64,000 bases of DNA from Tenebrio molitor (Eukaryota > Arthropoda > Insecta > Coleoptera > Tenebrionidae), in NCBI RefSeq assembly GCF_963966145.1, contig NC_091049.1:11408001-11472000 (forward strand), given 5' to 3'. The notes under the pieces are model-generated. The model saw only the letters and a program-made list of their open reading frames with translations. It searched no databases and was not told the DNA's origin. Below are positions 1 to 10,860 of the stretch, piece after piece (position 1 is the first letter of the stretch; each line of letters begins with the position of its first letter). The position numbers and the translations under genes were made by a program.

Positions 1-839
1 TTATTAATTCTAATGTGGATGTCCTTGTTAAGCGTTGTTCTCATCCACTTAACTTAACGTAAATTAAGCTCAACTCAAAATTAGCGTAACATAAATTAGT
101 GTTATCCGTTCAAAATAAAATTAACGTCGATAATTGTGACAACATTGCGCAAGCATAAGCAGATCAGAATTTAATTTAATAGCTGATATTTTCTGTTATT
201 TCCTGTGATCCTGTGGTTATTTTCTGTGTTGTTATATTCGTTAATCGTCGTGAAAAATGGATTAAATTTCAACCCTGCAAATAACACTGCTTCTGGGTTG
301 TGCTGCAGTGAAACTAGCTGAGTCCTTTGTTAATGTAAACAAACGAAAACCAAAGAGGTGAAAAATTCAAACTAATTTTTTTTACCAATGCTAATTAAAG
401 TTTGTTATTGATGGTGGGTGTGAGCCATTTTACAAGCAGCGATCACTTTACGTTAAACGGACGACATCAATTTGATGGGCCTAATTCTTTGCGCAGTATT
501 TAGAAACAACAATATATAATGCTAAAAACAAACAAAAAACAATTTTAATGTAATTTTAAATTATTATAAGTTAATTAACTTAAGCACACAACATTTTTGG
601 TTTACAACACAAAAATTTCTGATAATTATTCGGAATTTAAAGATTTATTTTTATTACTAAACCCAAAAAAAAACAATATAAGTATGTACACATTTAACCT
701 AAAATATTATGTTTACAAAAAAATGAAAGCAATATAATTACCTAACTAGACAAATTTATTGCAATAAATAACCATGTGCTTTTCAAGATTTTCAAGGAGA
801 AAACTTCTTCTATTGTCTTCTAGTACATTTTTATTTAAG

Positions 840-1545
840 TAATGGGGCAAATTATTGGAACTTTGCTAAAATTAGCTTTAATGAAATTTAATTGAACAAT
901 TAATTCCGATTTTTCAAAAAGTTGTTGACAATCTGCTGTACACTGACTGGATGCTTTGGACTACATTTTTGAATTTTCCAATATGCTCAGCATAAATCAA
1001 TGCTGCCTCAATCCATGTTCCCCATCTAGTTAAGATAGGTTGTGGTGGAAGAGGAATATTTTCCATCATTTCTTTATAAACTTGTACTCGATTTGGCGCC
1101 TTCAAAAACACTTTTTTCCCGCCATTAATTAATTTGTTTACTAAAGGAAATGCTTCTCCAACAGTTTCAGCAACGCGGTTCATTGCATGTGACGTGGAGA
1201 AGGTTTGGGATTTTTTTTTTCAAATTTTGACCTGCTTTCACCATATATGCTGCACCATCTGTAACCATGTATAACACCTTCTCGCAGTTGACCAGGTAAA
1301 AACAGCATTGCCAAAGTTTCGTTGACAAATCTCGAAATTGTTAGATGGTTAGTCCTTTCTAGCTCCTTCACCGCAATTATATGACTATGATGGTTCACCA
1401 TTTAAAATACCCACAATAAAATTAGCGATATATCGGCCATTTGCATCAGTCGTTTCATCGACATTGAACCAGATATAATTGTCTCCCACCAAATTTCTGA
1501 TTTTCTGAAGATTTTCTTCGTATAATTTGGATACACACTTTCGTG
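840..1545 (-). pseudogene. hAT transposase fragment
   Basis: Minus-strand translation gives pieces of a hAT transposase spread over several frames: GDNYIWFNVDETTDANGRYI near 1400-1490, then a LYMVTDGAAYMVKAGQ stretch near 1200-1260, then NGGKKVFLKAPNRVQVYKEM and LPPQPILTRWGTWIEAALIY near 990-1140. These match the order of the RNase-H-like core and the all-helical region of the CGG-binding-protein-like hAT family as I remember it. Several frameshifts break it, and the zinc finger and C-terminal dimerisation part are missing. It abuts the mariner-like fragment near 1545-1600, so one element probably landed in the other; I see no ends. Confidence 0.65.
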
Positions 1546-1596
1546 ATATAAATAGTTCTCCTTGAAAGCAACTTCTCTTTTACGCAACTTTCCCAT

Positions 1597-2504
1597 AGAG
1601 CCGCATCGATTTTATTGGACTTTTCTCTAATTAAATCTACGACCGACGCGCTTAGATTTGGAGTGTGGTTGCCCTTTCTTATCGCGTGTTTCAGTTGACT
1701 CCAAATCAATTCGATTGCTTTGAAAATGCAATAGTAAGGGGGCAGTCTTAAAACTGTATGACCTTTTTCTCTTGCTAAGTTGTCAACAACATAAGATTTA
1801 GTCTTGTCAATGTTACAGTCATCAATAACTTTTAAAAGTTCAACTTTCGTTCTTTTCGCTGGCAAGTTAATATTTTTCGCTTCCATAAATTTAATGATTT
1901 CTTCCTTTCGTGAAGACTTTGTTGGGTTTTTCATCAGCAGTTTCGTCAATGTAAACAATGTTACGGTTTTCACTTCGATATCTTCTAATTTCATCAATAT
2001 ATTGAGTTCTCAGAACTCGAAGGCGCTCGGTTTCCATAATGATTTTTTTTTTTGGGTACATTCCAGTTTTTGCAAAATTATTCGTAAAGATTCTGTGGAA
2101 TAGTTGAATTGAAATCCCCGTTGAATTAATTTATTTTTGAGACCATCCAGTGTAGGTACTTCTTTGTCTTTGTACATTTGATATATAGTTAACTTAATTT
2201 CTTCTAACTAATTGTCTCCCAGTGAATTTATGATCGTTGCTTGTTTTTTCCAAACATTCCGTTTCAGTGTGTCTTCGGGTTGAGTCACAATTTTATGAAG
2301 TGTACTGTAAGGTTTTTTAAGCAGTTCGGCCGTTAATTTCACCGGAGCTTTCACACCACGTTCCATTAAAGATGCATAGAGTGTTCTAATTAATAATTTT
2401 GCTTCTTTCGGTAGATGATTCCTTGTATGTGCATCTAAATGAAAATGAAAAAAATTATTAATGTTTTTGTAATAGTATAAGAGTGAACGTATGTAAATTA
2501 CCAA
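1597..2504 (-). pseudogene. Mariner-like DDE transposase, internally deleted
   Basis: Read on the minus strand, a helix-turn-helix-like start (APVKLTAELLKKPYSTLHKI) leads through about 100 residues to IVYIDETADEKPNKVF, where YIDET holds the first catalytic Asp of IS630/Tc1/mariner enzymes. The chain then jumps to the C-terminal third: KTKSYVVDNLAREKGHTVLR and LPPYYCIFKAIELIWSQLKH, typical of the DDE_3-type insect family. The middle part with the second catalytic Asp is absent, so this is a deletion derivative as well as frameshifted. No terminal repeats of its own were found. The neighbouring hAT fragment begins where this one ends. Confidence 0.65.
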
Positions 2505-2559
2505 TTTTGAATATGTATTGGCCAGAAAAAAAAAAGATATATCATTTTTAACTAAATAG

Positions 2560-3322
2560 AAATATGCGATTATGCTTTTGCCCAGCCTTACTGATTATAA
2601 GTTCGCATATGTAGATCTTGGATGTGCAGGGTGTGAAAGTTATGGTGGAGTATTTAATAAAAGCTCTCTTTGTAATCTGCTGCAGTGTGGAAAACTGGAT
2701 TTACCTGAGGCGGAAAAAAATAAAAATTACACAGATTGTGTTTTCCCTTATCTTATTGTGGCTGATGAAGCATTCCTTCTTAAGGAAAACATTATGCGGC
2801 CTTATCCAGGGAAATCATTAACAAAGAGCGAAATCATTTTTAATTTCCGTTTATCAAGAGCCAGAAGGACTATTGAAAATTCTTTTGGCATACTTGTTAG
2901 TCGCTGGCGAATTTTTCAGGGGCCTATTATTGCAAAGGTTGAAAATGTTGAGAAATATATCCAGGCAGCAGTGTGTCTTCATAACTTTTTTAAAAACTTG
3001 GAAGACAATTCTAACCAAGCAGCATTATACTGCCCTACACATTATATAGATCAAGAAGTTAATGATTCGTGTGCATATTTCATTATGATGTATCAAATAA
3101 ATATGTTACTATTTAAGTGAACTACGTGTGGGGGAATGGCGCCAACATGTGACTAGTAGTCAAATATTGCAACCACTTCATAGATTGGGTAGTAACAATG
3201 CTGCTTGAAAATTTTTTGAAACCAGGAATCACCTTGCCAATTTATTTACAACTAATGAAGGTGCTGTTACTGGGCAAGACAAATATGTTACACCGGGTGC
3301 AAAACGCATCAAAATTTATTAA
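2560..3322 (+). pseudogene. HARBI1-type transposase, C-terminal half
   Basis: The plus strand encodes the second half of a Harbinger (DDE_Tnp_4) nuclease: YKFAYVDLGCAGCESYGGVF, then FPYLIVADEAFLLKENIMRP carrying a catalytic Asp, then LSRARRTIENSFGILVSRWR carrying the catalytic Glu, then VCLHNFF. After the stop at 3118-3120 the family's tail continues in another frame (WRQHVTSS and RLGSNNA-like residues to about 3280). The N-terminal half, including the GAIDCxHV Asp, is missing upstream, where the hAT and mariner-like pieces sit. An AG just upstream (about 2560) could be a splice acceptor. It would cut and paste element A if whole; here it is dead. Confidence 0.8.
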
Positions 3323-3362
3323 TTTCGTGCTATTGAAATAAAATTTGTTTTCTGATAAATGT

Positions 3363-5192
3363 TTATTCGTATTCATCGTCCTCCATCATCATAGTGAATA
3401 CAGTGCTCATAATTTTTTTTGCATTATTCGTGCACTCTTTTAGGTAAGTTGTGACCTGCTGTCCAAACGGCTCTTTTCTGGTCGGGTCTGCTTTCCTTTT
3501 GTTGACGTTGTCGAATATTGATTTAACAGTGTTGTTAATTTGCTGCATTTCTGCATTTCCCTAATTGTTGTGGTGGCGGCACAGATGGGGGCCTTACTTC
3601 CTCATTACTTCCCTCTTCTATGATAGAAGGAATCTCAAGAGGATCTTGATCCATGTTATGCTGATTTTGGGACTCTGCCTCCACACTAGATTCTGCAGTG
3701 TCTTGACTATAGTCATTTGAATTTTGACTATATAGTCATTGACTTCAGTCAGCTGCTTCCAGTTTGATTTCGTTCTGAAACAAAGTAATCAATGTTTCAT
3801 ATTTTCATTTATACTAATTAGAAAATAATGTAATCAAAGCATACAATGTGCTTACTTCCGTCTTATATCGGGCCTTCAAATAAATATGTATTTAGAGTAG
3901 GCGTAGGCGACATTCTAATTCTGTTAACAGTGTAAAGTAATTTTTGTAGGTAACCAATTATTCTCCGGAGTTACAAAGGTTACATAGTAAGCTTTTTCCC
4001 AATTTCATATTGTCATATCAGTGAAGGGGGAATAGGGAGAATACACTATACTAAGGACAACGTATAGATATTTATGCATTAAGGGAGATATGAACATGAT
4101 TTTTCCTTAAGGTTGACGTGGTTATAATCCGAGGGCCTTTGGCCCGAGGAATTATAAGTCAACCGAGGGGAAAAACATGAATATCTCCCGTGGTGCATAC
4201 AATATTTTATTTTTTAGTCTCGCTACTTAAAAGTTAAAATTTTATTAAAAATATTTAGCAGGGAAGATTGCGTGAATATGTGGTTGCTATAGTTTCGTTC
4301 TCATGAGTTTGTTGCCAACAATGTGGAGGGCAAAAAAATTTGACAAATCCCAACGGAGATATGAGTTGTTTTTCACAATCTGTATCTATGACGAAAAGAA
4401 ACAATATCGTGTTACTAAAAAATAAACATTTTATCTGCCCCGCCCATTTCATTGTCTTAGTTACCAATCAAATAGGTTGTTAAGACGATCTGATTTACAC
4501 AGTAAAAATTTCTGACATTCGAATTGTCTTAATGACATTTTATTTTTTAGAACCTAAAATAATAATTGTGGACTTGACAGCAAAATTCTAACCTTAACTT
4601 TTTTACGTGGCAAATGTGATGAAAAGTTGTACAGATTGAATCTGGCTTTGATTCTGATTGGTCAATTTTAGTGGGCGGAGCAGATAAAAAGTTATAACGG
4701 CAATACTATAGAAAACTTAAAAATATTTTCTAACCTAATTTTATTTCGTTAAAATGTCAGACGTTTCTTGTGTCATTTGCTACGCTGGAAAAATTTTGCA
4801 AACAATTGAATTTCTATAGGTTGCTCTAAATATAAATTTATTTGAAGGCCCTTTAGTATAGGCATCCAACCATTTCAGGGAACTGTAATATTCCCAATCT
4901 CTCTCTGAACTACTTGCGACGCTCCCACTTGCTGGTTTCTTGCCACATCGGATATATTTTTCTCTAAGATGCTTCCATCTATTCATAACATCGTCCACTG
5001 TAATTTTAATTAAATATTGTTAAATTTCTGGGCAGATAGAACAAATAATTTTAAATTACCAGAACAATGCCCTTGATATGTATTTCTACCCAAGAATTTC
5101 TTTTTTTTTGTGTGTCTTTCAAGTCCGACCTCTTTTTATCATACAAATGAGGGTAACTTTGTATCAAATCGATTAATTTACCGTCGTTCATT
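3363..5192 (-). pseudogene. MADF-BESS partner protein of element A
   Basis: The minus strand holds a split MADF gene. Near 5190-5080 the reading LIDLIQSYPHLYDKKRSDLK is the classic start of a MADF domain. After a gap, 4998-4850 gives VMNRWKHLREKYIRCGKKPA and WEYYSSLKWLDAY, the second half of the domain. Further down, 3363-3780 gives an acidic and proline-rich linker and a final helix region (NTVKSIFDNVNKRKADPTRK) that fits the BESS/C-terminal part. Harbinger elements typically carry such a Myb/MADF DNA-binding partner convergent with the transposase, as here. Frameshifts near 3550 and stops break it, and a palindrome (4075-4198) sits in the central gap. Confidence 0.65.
4075..4198. repeat. 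Long imperfect palindrome P1 with CCGAGG motifs
   Basis: The outer arms pair TGCATTAAGGGAGATAT with ATATCTCCCGTGGTGCA; inner arms pair around a centre of CCGAGGGCC TTT GGCCCGAGG. A further arm pairs GGTTGAC with GTCAACC followed by GAGGGG. The whole 124 bp could fold into one hairpin. It lies in the central gap of the MADF partner gene of element A. Compare the similar palindromes at 10861, 12151, 21811 and 26501. Confidence 0.8.
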
Positions 5193-5617
5193 ATTGTACA
5201 CCAAAATTTAAAACACAAAAATAAACAAATGCACGTGTTTTTTTGTGGTTAGGCCTTGGTCTTATCTATACAACACACTATAAAATTGGCATCATCTGAA
5301 CAAGAGCGACACTAGCTCCCTCCCGCTCACTTTTCAGAGTTTCATCATTGGTGGAATTAACAGCCGAAATTAAACGCACAATATATGCCGTTTTAAGAGT
5401 TCACTGATTGGTAGAATTAGCCGACGTAACTTAAGAATTCCTTAAGTAGAAGTTGGTTCAACTTTTTGAAACGTTAAATTCAGTACATTACGTTAATTTT
5501 CATTGAGAACAGGTACGTAAGTTTCAATGTACTTTAACTTTTCATAATTATTAACTTTTCATAATTATGTTCTTACGTTAATTTAAGTTAAGTCAAGTGG
5601 TTGAGAACAGTCCTTTA

Positions 5618-5935
5618 CTCGTAAACCTTGGACAGTCGAGGAAGACAAAAAATTCTTTTTTTCAATTTGACCAGATTGTACTTATTCTTCAAAAGAATTC
5701 TACAAACAAATTATTTGTACAACGTACTTGAGTGGCTAGCTTAACACGCATCTTTTGCATGTTGCACAATATGGCTGTTTGAAATTTTTGGACATATTCT
5801 CGCATTTTCAGGTAGTTTTGTGTCTTCGTCATATAAAATTTGGTAATGATCCCATTTAACAAACTCATAAATATTCGTCTAAAATAATTAAATTTATACA
5901 TTTTGAAAAGTTCTCAGTCATAATTATAAAACATG
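5618..5935. other. No gene recognised
   Basis: AT-rich spacer between element A and the left end of the pogo remnant. I see short open frames without family resemblance and no repeat ends. Confidence 0.5.
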
Positions 5936-6545
5936 TAGGGGAGAGTTGGGTAATACGGGATACTTAGTGTTCAAGGCCCTTTAACTTCTTAAAAAAGTGT
6001 TCCAAACGAGAATGTTTTAATAAAAACTTAGTTTATTTTAGAACACATACATAATATATTTTTATTTTAAAATATAAAAGATTTCTTCCAAATCGGGTGA
6101 TTGGGGAATTGTCCCGAGAACTGATGCAGCATTACCCCGTTGAATTGCCAAACTTATTCTTTCGGTAAGATATAATGTCGATTTATTGTCATTTGACATG
6201 CTGCTTATTTTCTTCCCTAACGATGTAATACATTTTTAATGTTTTAATTGTATAATTTCGTAAGTACATATTTGAACTTTCCATTGCAAATATCTTTTTT
6301 GAAAAACTGAATGTCATAAAAAAAAAATTCTTTTTAAAGTACCAAGTCTCCCATTTTAGACATCTAGTCGGATAAAAGGGGATACCTATATTTCTGAAGA
6401 AACAAACAACATAAGAAACTCCAGATATAATTATAAAAATACAAAAAAGAAACTAAAGAAAACGTACTTATCTACTCTTTTACAACAGAAAATAAATTGT
6501 ATATCATTGTCATAAACAAAGAAAAAAAGGAAAAACGACACTTTT

Positions 6546-7790
6546 TTATTGACAAAAGTCGCAAATGAAAATTTCGTCATCGTCGGGCTCCACCCCCGCA
6601 CACGCTTCATGTGCCCAGCCTTTACAGTGAGCACACATTATCATACTATCTTCCATCTTAGATTCTGAATAAAGTTCAGTGCAAAATATGTATGTCGCTT
6701 CCTCGTTTTCTTCGTCTGAACTAGAATCTTGATTGATTCTTGTCTTCCTTTCTCTCTTATATTTTTTTTCACTGACATTTTTTTGTGTTGTTACACTCTC
6801 ACTCTCTTCACTTGAACTGCCACTGTCATTCTTATATGTCTTTTTTACTGTTTTGGTTCCTATAGCAGTTGTCTTCTTAGTAGCAATTTGTTTATCTATT
6901 GAATCCAGTTTCTCTGATTGAACTGATTTTTCCTTATCGTTGAAGTTTAATTTTGGCTTCTTTATTGATCTTTTACTAACAGATTCTTCGAGTTCTTTCT
7001 TGTGTGTTGATGTTAATATCGCAGTTTTACCCCTTCTTCTATCGTTTGAATTATTTCTTCTCTCAGAATGAGGGAGCTCCGAACGATGGTTGAAGGTCAG
7101 AGCTCAACGATGATAGTTAGAAAATAATATTTTCTTATCCAAATCGTTAGCAAGATCGTAATTCAAACTCTGAACGATTATCGTTAGCCAATGGATCGTA
7201 CCATAACGATTTATTATAAAATAAGCATGCTAGTCATCCATTCCATGCCTGCTTTTTTATTGGCAGTCCATGTCTAGGCGTTACTACAAAATTCTTTGTG
7301 CTATAAGAGCATGAAGGTGTTGCATTTGCATAAAACTGATTTGTAGTATTTGGACTTGTGTCTTGTGTGCTTGATGTATTTGCAGGAGTAAGTTCATTAT
7401 TTGTTTCCTGAGGTTTTGATAGGAAGATTGTAGGTCTTGGTGGTGTTTTCGGTGGTGATATCGGTGGTGCTTCTGACGATGCGTTTGTAATTAGAGGTAA
7501 GGGATCATCATTTTCTTCACTTTGAGTGTTTGTGTGGTCTTCGAAGGGTCTGTTTGTCGTTTCGGCTGGTTCAAACATCCAGTCCTCAAATATCTCTGGA
7601 TTTATTGGATGCACACCTGTTTTCTTAAATCCATTAACGGCTGTTTGGATGCTTGCAGCTTTCCTGAACGCATTTCCAAAAAGTTTACCGATTTGGGATA
7701 TCGTAATAGGTCTGCCTGGATGCTGCTGCATCCATCTTTGCACCTCTGAACTGTAATATGTGCTGAGTGGTGACATAAAACTTACGTCCA
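6546..7790 (-). pseudogene. Pogo transposase C-terminal part with PHD-like finger
   Basis: From 7790 leftward the minus strand reads PLDVSFMSPLSTYYSSEVQR, the end of a pogo DDE core (the DV of this motif holds the third Asp), then FGNAFRKAASIQTAVNGFKK TGVHPINP-type tail residues. At 7273 the frame leaves the family sequence and enters a repeated segment (7078-7273). It resumes at about 7076 as ERRNNSNDRRRGKTAILTST and runs without stops to a Cys/His-rich end, MIMCAHCKGWAHEACAGVEP then FICDFCQ and a stop. That end is a PHD-like zinc finger, as in the intact pogo protein at 36102-37931. Upstream the gene is cut by Harbinger B at 7795. Confidence 0.75.
7078..7273. repeat. Direct repeat copy 1 (pogo piece plus flank)
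   Basis: About 195 bp, starting AGCTCCGAACGATGGTTGAA and ending at the pogo-derived CATGGACTGCCAATA complement, is repeated in the same orientation at 9962-10152 with a few substitutions and small gaps. This copy interrupts the pogo C-terminal frame. The last about 40 bp are pogo N-terminal coding sequence (GMEW region) read in a different frame. Confidence 0.85.
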
Positions 7791-7794
7791 GAGG

Positions 7795-8588
7795 TCGTTA
7801 CACAAGAGCACACAAAACTTAGAAGCTGTGTAGAAAGATGTATTGGAGTTTTGAAGTCATACTTCAGGTGTTTAATCAAAGATCGTGTGCTTCATTATAC
7901 AGGGTTATTCACGAGAGGGGTACTTCTGAATTTTTATTTTGCCGCAACCAACAATACCAATGGCAGTAACTACTAAATCAAATGTGTTATTTCTTTTAAA
8001 TTAGAAATCAAAGTGAGTTGGATAGATTTGTGAGAAATGTCAGATTGGCAGATAACCTGTATTTAGTCAAAATTCAATAAATACATTAACAAATTAATTT
8101 AATGTAAAAGGTGTTCGAAGTGTCTACCATCGGCTTCTAAACATCCGCAGCGGCGACAGAATTCTTTCCACACTCCATAAATGGGGATAATGTCAGTCTT
8201 TTCGGTGTTATTGCAAAAACAAATTTTTCGAATTGACAAAGATTTTTTGCTTAACGTCAAAGAGACAGAACTAAGAGCCATCGTTGATTTAGTTATAATT
8301 ATTTTCAAAATTTGAAATCAAGATATTGTTGCAATGTGTAAAATGGGTTGCGGCAAAAAGAAGTTCAGAAATACTCCTCTCGTAAATAACGCTGTATGCC
8401 TGTTACTGCTGCAAAAATTGTATATGCATGTGCAAATTTGCACAATATTTTATGAGTGAGGAACATTGTTGATAACAACATTGAGATAGTACATGATCAT
8501 CAACAGCCACAAGATGCATTATTAATTGAAGCTAAAGAAAATTTGCTCCAGCAAGGCCGTCAAATGAGAAATCAAGTAATATTTCAAT
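7795..8588 (+). pseudogene. Harbinger B transposase C-terminal tail
   Basis: Plus-strand translation gives SCVERCIGVLKSYFRCLIKD then RVLHY, matching the catalytic-Glu helix and following segment of HARBI1-like nucleases (ERCIGVLKSRF in relatives). A MITE (7900-8396) splits the frame; past it the same protein resumes in frame as MPVTAAKIVYACANLHNIL, followed by one TGA and then an open stretch to a stop near 8586. Everything upstream of the ERC motif is missing because the fragment begins at the junction with pogo. The convergent Myb-type partner gene follows at 8723-9790. Confidence 0.75.
7900..8396. mobile_element. MITE with about 45-bp terminal inverted repeats
   Basis: The left end CAGGGTTATTCACGAGAGG pairs with the right end's reverse complement CAGCGTTATTTACGAGAGG, and similarity continues inward through TTTTGCCGCAACC. 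TA flanks both sides (7898-7899, 8397-8398). Removing the element plus one TA joins RVLHY to MPVTAAKIV in frame, independent proof of the ends. TA duplication suggests the Tc1/mariner superfamily. Confidence 0.9.
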
Positions 8589-9004
8589 ATTTTAGATAGT
8601 TTATTATGCTTATTATTTTATGTAACATCTAAATAAAGAATTTTAATTATTTATTACAAAATATAAGTTCTTGTCCATTCTACATATACAAAACAAAACA
8701 AAAAATATAACAATAATATTATTTATTGTGCATCATCTAAGAACTGAATTTCTGCTTCTGGATATTTTAATTTTAATCTTAATTCTGAAATCATATCTTC
8801 TTTTTCTTTTATATTTATAAGAGCTTTTAAACTTTCATTGATTTCTTGTAGCAAATTCATTGTTGTTGCATCATTTGCTACAAGGGTTTGCACAGATGCA
8901 GCCAAAGTTGTCTTTCTTTGTTTTTGTTGTTGTTTGTGGCTGGGTGGTTTCTTTTTATTGATATTTTCTGTTAAAGTGTGGGCATGGAGTTGGTAGCTTA
9001 ACCG

Positions 9005-9080
9005 GTGATGCTGGTGGCTCAACCGGTGCTGCTGGTGGCTCAACCGGTGCTGCTGGTGGCTCAACTAATGCTGCTGGTGG
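9005..9080 (-). repeat. 24-bp tandem repeat in the Myb partner gene
   Basis: About three units of GCTGCTGGTGGCTCAACCGG plus four bases follow one another. On the minus strand one frame gives PPAAPVEP repeats, the other SHQQHRL repeats; the first looks like the older coding frame. Confidence 0.8.
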
Positions 9081-9111
9081 TTTATCTAAATTATTCTTGT
9101 TATAATTTATA

Positions 9112-9251
9112 CATGGCTATTCACATAAGAGTACGAGCTGTACTAGCCGAACATGCAACCGAAATTACATTTACATTACAAAAACCATGGTGCCGGTAGT
9201 GTAATGCGGGTCGCACGCATGTTAGGCTTGTACTCTTATGTGGATACCCTG
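9112..9251. mobile_element. 140-bp MITE, TA-flanked
   Basis: Left end CATGGCTATTCACATAAGAG pairs with right-end reverse complement CAGGGTATCCACATAAGAG; both then share TAC and AGC blocks. TA flanks at 9110-9111 and 9252-9253. The CAGGGT-ATTCAC start resembles the MITE at 7900 and the element at 16554, suggesting related TIR families. Confidence 0.85.
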
Positions 9252-9961
9252 TATTACTTTATACATACGTATATCGTAAGACTCACCTTCTAAACCTAAT
9301 TCTGGAATGTTTTCCAGTCCATTGGCAACAGCCCGTCCTGTAAGATCTAGCAATCTATTTTAAGTATTGGTAAGTGGAGAATCAGGTGGTCCTCCACCAG
9401 TTTTTACTTGTGACAAAGCAAGCTTTCTGGCCTTTTTACGGACATTACATTTCCAATCAGCAAATCTCTTCAAGTGTAATTGATAATAATTAGGAAACTG
9501 TCGTATGAGGCAAAAATGGGAACACTTACTTCTTTCCAATGTTCAACAGTTTTTATGGGCCCGCCCGCAGCGTTGAGTTTGAGGAGGGTAAGTGAGTTCC
9601 ATGTTTCATCCAAAATATCCGGATTATTTGGATTAAATTTATTTATTCGGAACGCTTCATTGTTTTGTAATTCCTCAAAGTATATTTCATATTGCCCAGG
9701 ACAAATCTTTGCAGAGCGTTTTCTTTTGCCGCCATTACGATTTTCGTCTTCAGCTATAACAAATTTTCTCACTTCGTCACTTCACTAACTTTCAGTAATC
9801 TTTTGGAACCGCAATAAAACAACACAAAACAACAACGTTGAATTAACGTTTGAATCCTAGGAAATTTAAAAACGGCGGTCAAATGTCAAAATACAGTTTA
9901 TTTCTTAAGAATGAAGTAACCCACGAGTGTACTATTCGTCCTAAAATCAAAAGTTCATAGC

Positions 9962-10152
9962 TCCGAACGATGGTTGAAGGTCAGAGCTCAACGATGATAG
10001 TTAGAAAATTATATTTTCATCCAAATCGTTACCAAGATCGTAATTCAACTCTGAACGATTATCGTTAGCCAACGGATCGTACCATAACGATTTATTATGA
10101 AATAAACCTGCTAGTCATCCATTCCATGCCTGCTTTTTTATTGGCAGTCCAT
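9962..10152. repeat. Direct repeat copy 2
   Basis: Second copy of the 7078-7273 unit. Here it runs without a break into the pogo N-terminal exon at its right end, so this is probably the original arrangement and 7078-7273 the derived copy. Confidence 0.85.
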
Positions 10153-10440
10153 GATACTGGTATGTTCTTTTCGTTGGCTATGGCATATTTGTAAGCTAGT
10201 TCTCGAGTCCCATCTTGGGTTAAACCGTAGCACATTTGAGCTGCTTTCAAAAGGTAGTCCTTGAGGAGTTCCTCCTCTTCTTCTGAAAAAATGTTTGTTA
10301 AACCATGTTTTCGAGCATAGATGAAAGTCAGAATTGCTCAGGTCATGTTTTTGTGCTGATTTCTTTATTGACATTCTATTTTCAGTTATGTCGTTTATGA
10401 CTAATTTCATGTTTTTTTATACTCATATTTATTACACGTT
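10131..10440 (-). pseudogene. Pogo transposase N-terminal part
   Basis: Minus-strand reading starts KLVINDITENRMSIKKSAQK, a CENP-B/Psq-type helix-turn-helix. After a frameshift the second DNA-binding region follows: YARKHGLTNIFSEEEEELLK then AAQMCYGLTQDGTRELAYKY and SWTANKKAGMEWM, the motif order of pogo/Tigger proteins. The frame then enters non-coding repeat sequence (9962-10105). It belongs with the C-terminal pieces at 6546-7790. Confidence 0.75.
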
Positions 10441-10860
10441 CTGTCATATTATTATTATTTTTTTATCTTCAGAAAGTATTGTTATTGCGTTTAGGATTGT
10501 TTTCCATAGTGTATTTGATTTTTTCGAAGAAAAAATTTCCAATAATGCTATTTTATTTATTTATTTTCGCGGTTACTGTTAAATGCATTCTAACATGTGG
10601 CATATCGTTGGATTCAGAAAAGTAATCTCTTTCAAAATCGGAATAAAAAATATACTATTTGAAAAGAAAAATTGACATTCATCTGACCTTGAATGACTTT
10701 TTGAAAAAAAATCTATGTTGTGCTTATAGTGTTTTTAAATTAATTTATTACAGTTTTTGTTTTATTTAAATCGAGCCATAAATAACGGAGATATGGCTTG
10801 GGGCGTTTTTTTGGACGCACCTTGGATATCCACAAAACACAAAGTAATTTTCATATATAA
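10441..10860. other. No gene recognised
   Basis: AT-rich spacer. The open frame at 10757 only runs through the palindrome that follows and shows no family resemblance. Confidence 0.5.

Larger units (their letters stand above)
31..5614. mobile_element. PIF/Harbinger element A, degenerate
   Basis: Terminal inverted repeats are visible: the left end carries GTTCTCATCCACTTAACTTA and the reverse complement of the right end carries GTTCTCAACCACTTGACTTA. A TTA flanks each side (28-30 and 5615-5617), the target duplication expected of PIF/Harbinger. Inside are a HARBI1-type transposase piece on the plus strand and a MADF partner gene on the minus strand, the usual two-gene set of this superfamily. 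The left third is occupied by fragments of a hAT and a mariner-like element, so the 5.58 kb length is inflated by later insertions. The element cannot move by itself because both genes are broken. Confidence 0.8.
8723..9790 (-). pseudogene. Harbinger B partner: Myb/SANT-like (zeste-type) protein
   Basis: On the minus strand, 9772-9470 has the pattern of a Myb_DNA-bind_5 domain: a basic start, then DILDETWNSLTLLKLNAAGG and IKTVEHWKEV, then (9480-9290, frameshifted) KRFADWKCNVRKKARKLALS followed by TGGGPP. A MITE (9112-9251) lies in what is probably the intron. The last exon, 9064-8723, has a short-unit proline/alanine or SHQQHRL repeat depending on frame, then a predicted helical C-terminus (NLLQEINESLKALINIKEKE and so on) likely to form a coiled coil. 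Such proteins bind Harbinger ends and recruit the transposase. An in-frame stop and a frameshift break it. Confidence 0.65.
5938..10440 (-). mobile_element. Pogo element remnant split by Harbinger B
   Basis: The left end GGGGAGAGTTGGGTAATACG starts right after a TA (5936-5937) and resembles the end of the intact pogo element at 35817 (GGGGAGAGAGGGGTAAAATA). Transposase pieces run on the minus strand: N-terminal at 10131-10440, C-terminal at 7264-7790, PHD-like finger at 6546-7076. The middle is replaced by a Harbinger remnant (about 7795-9840). No matching right terminus was found near 10.5-11 kb, so that end seems lost. Confidence 0.6.
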
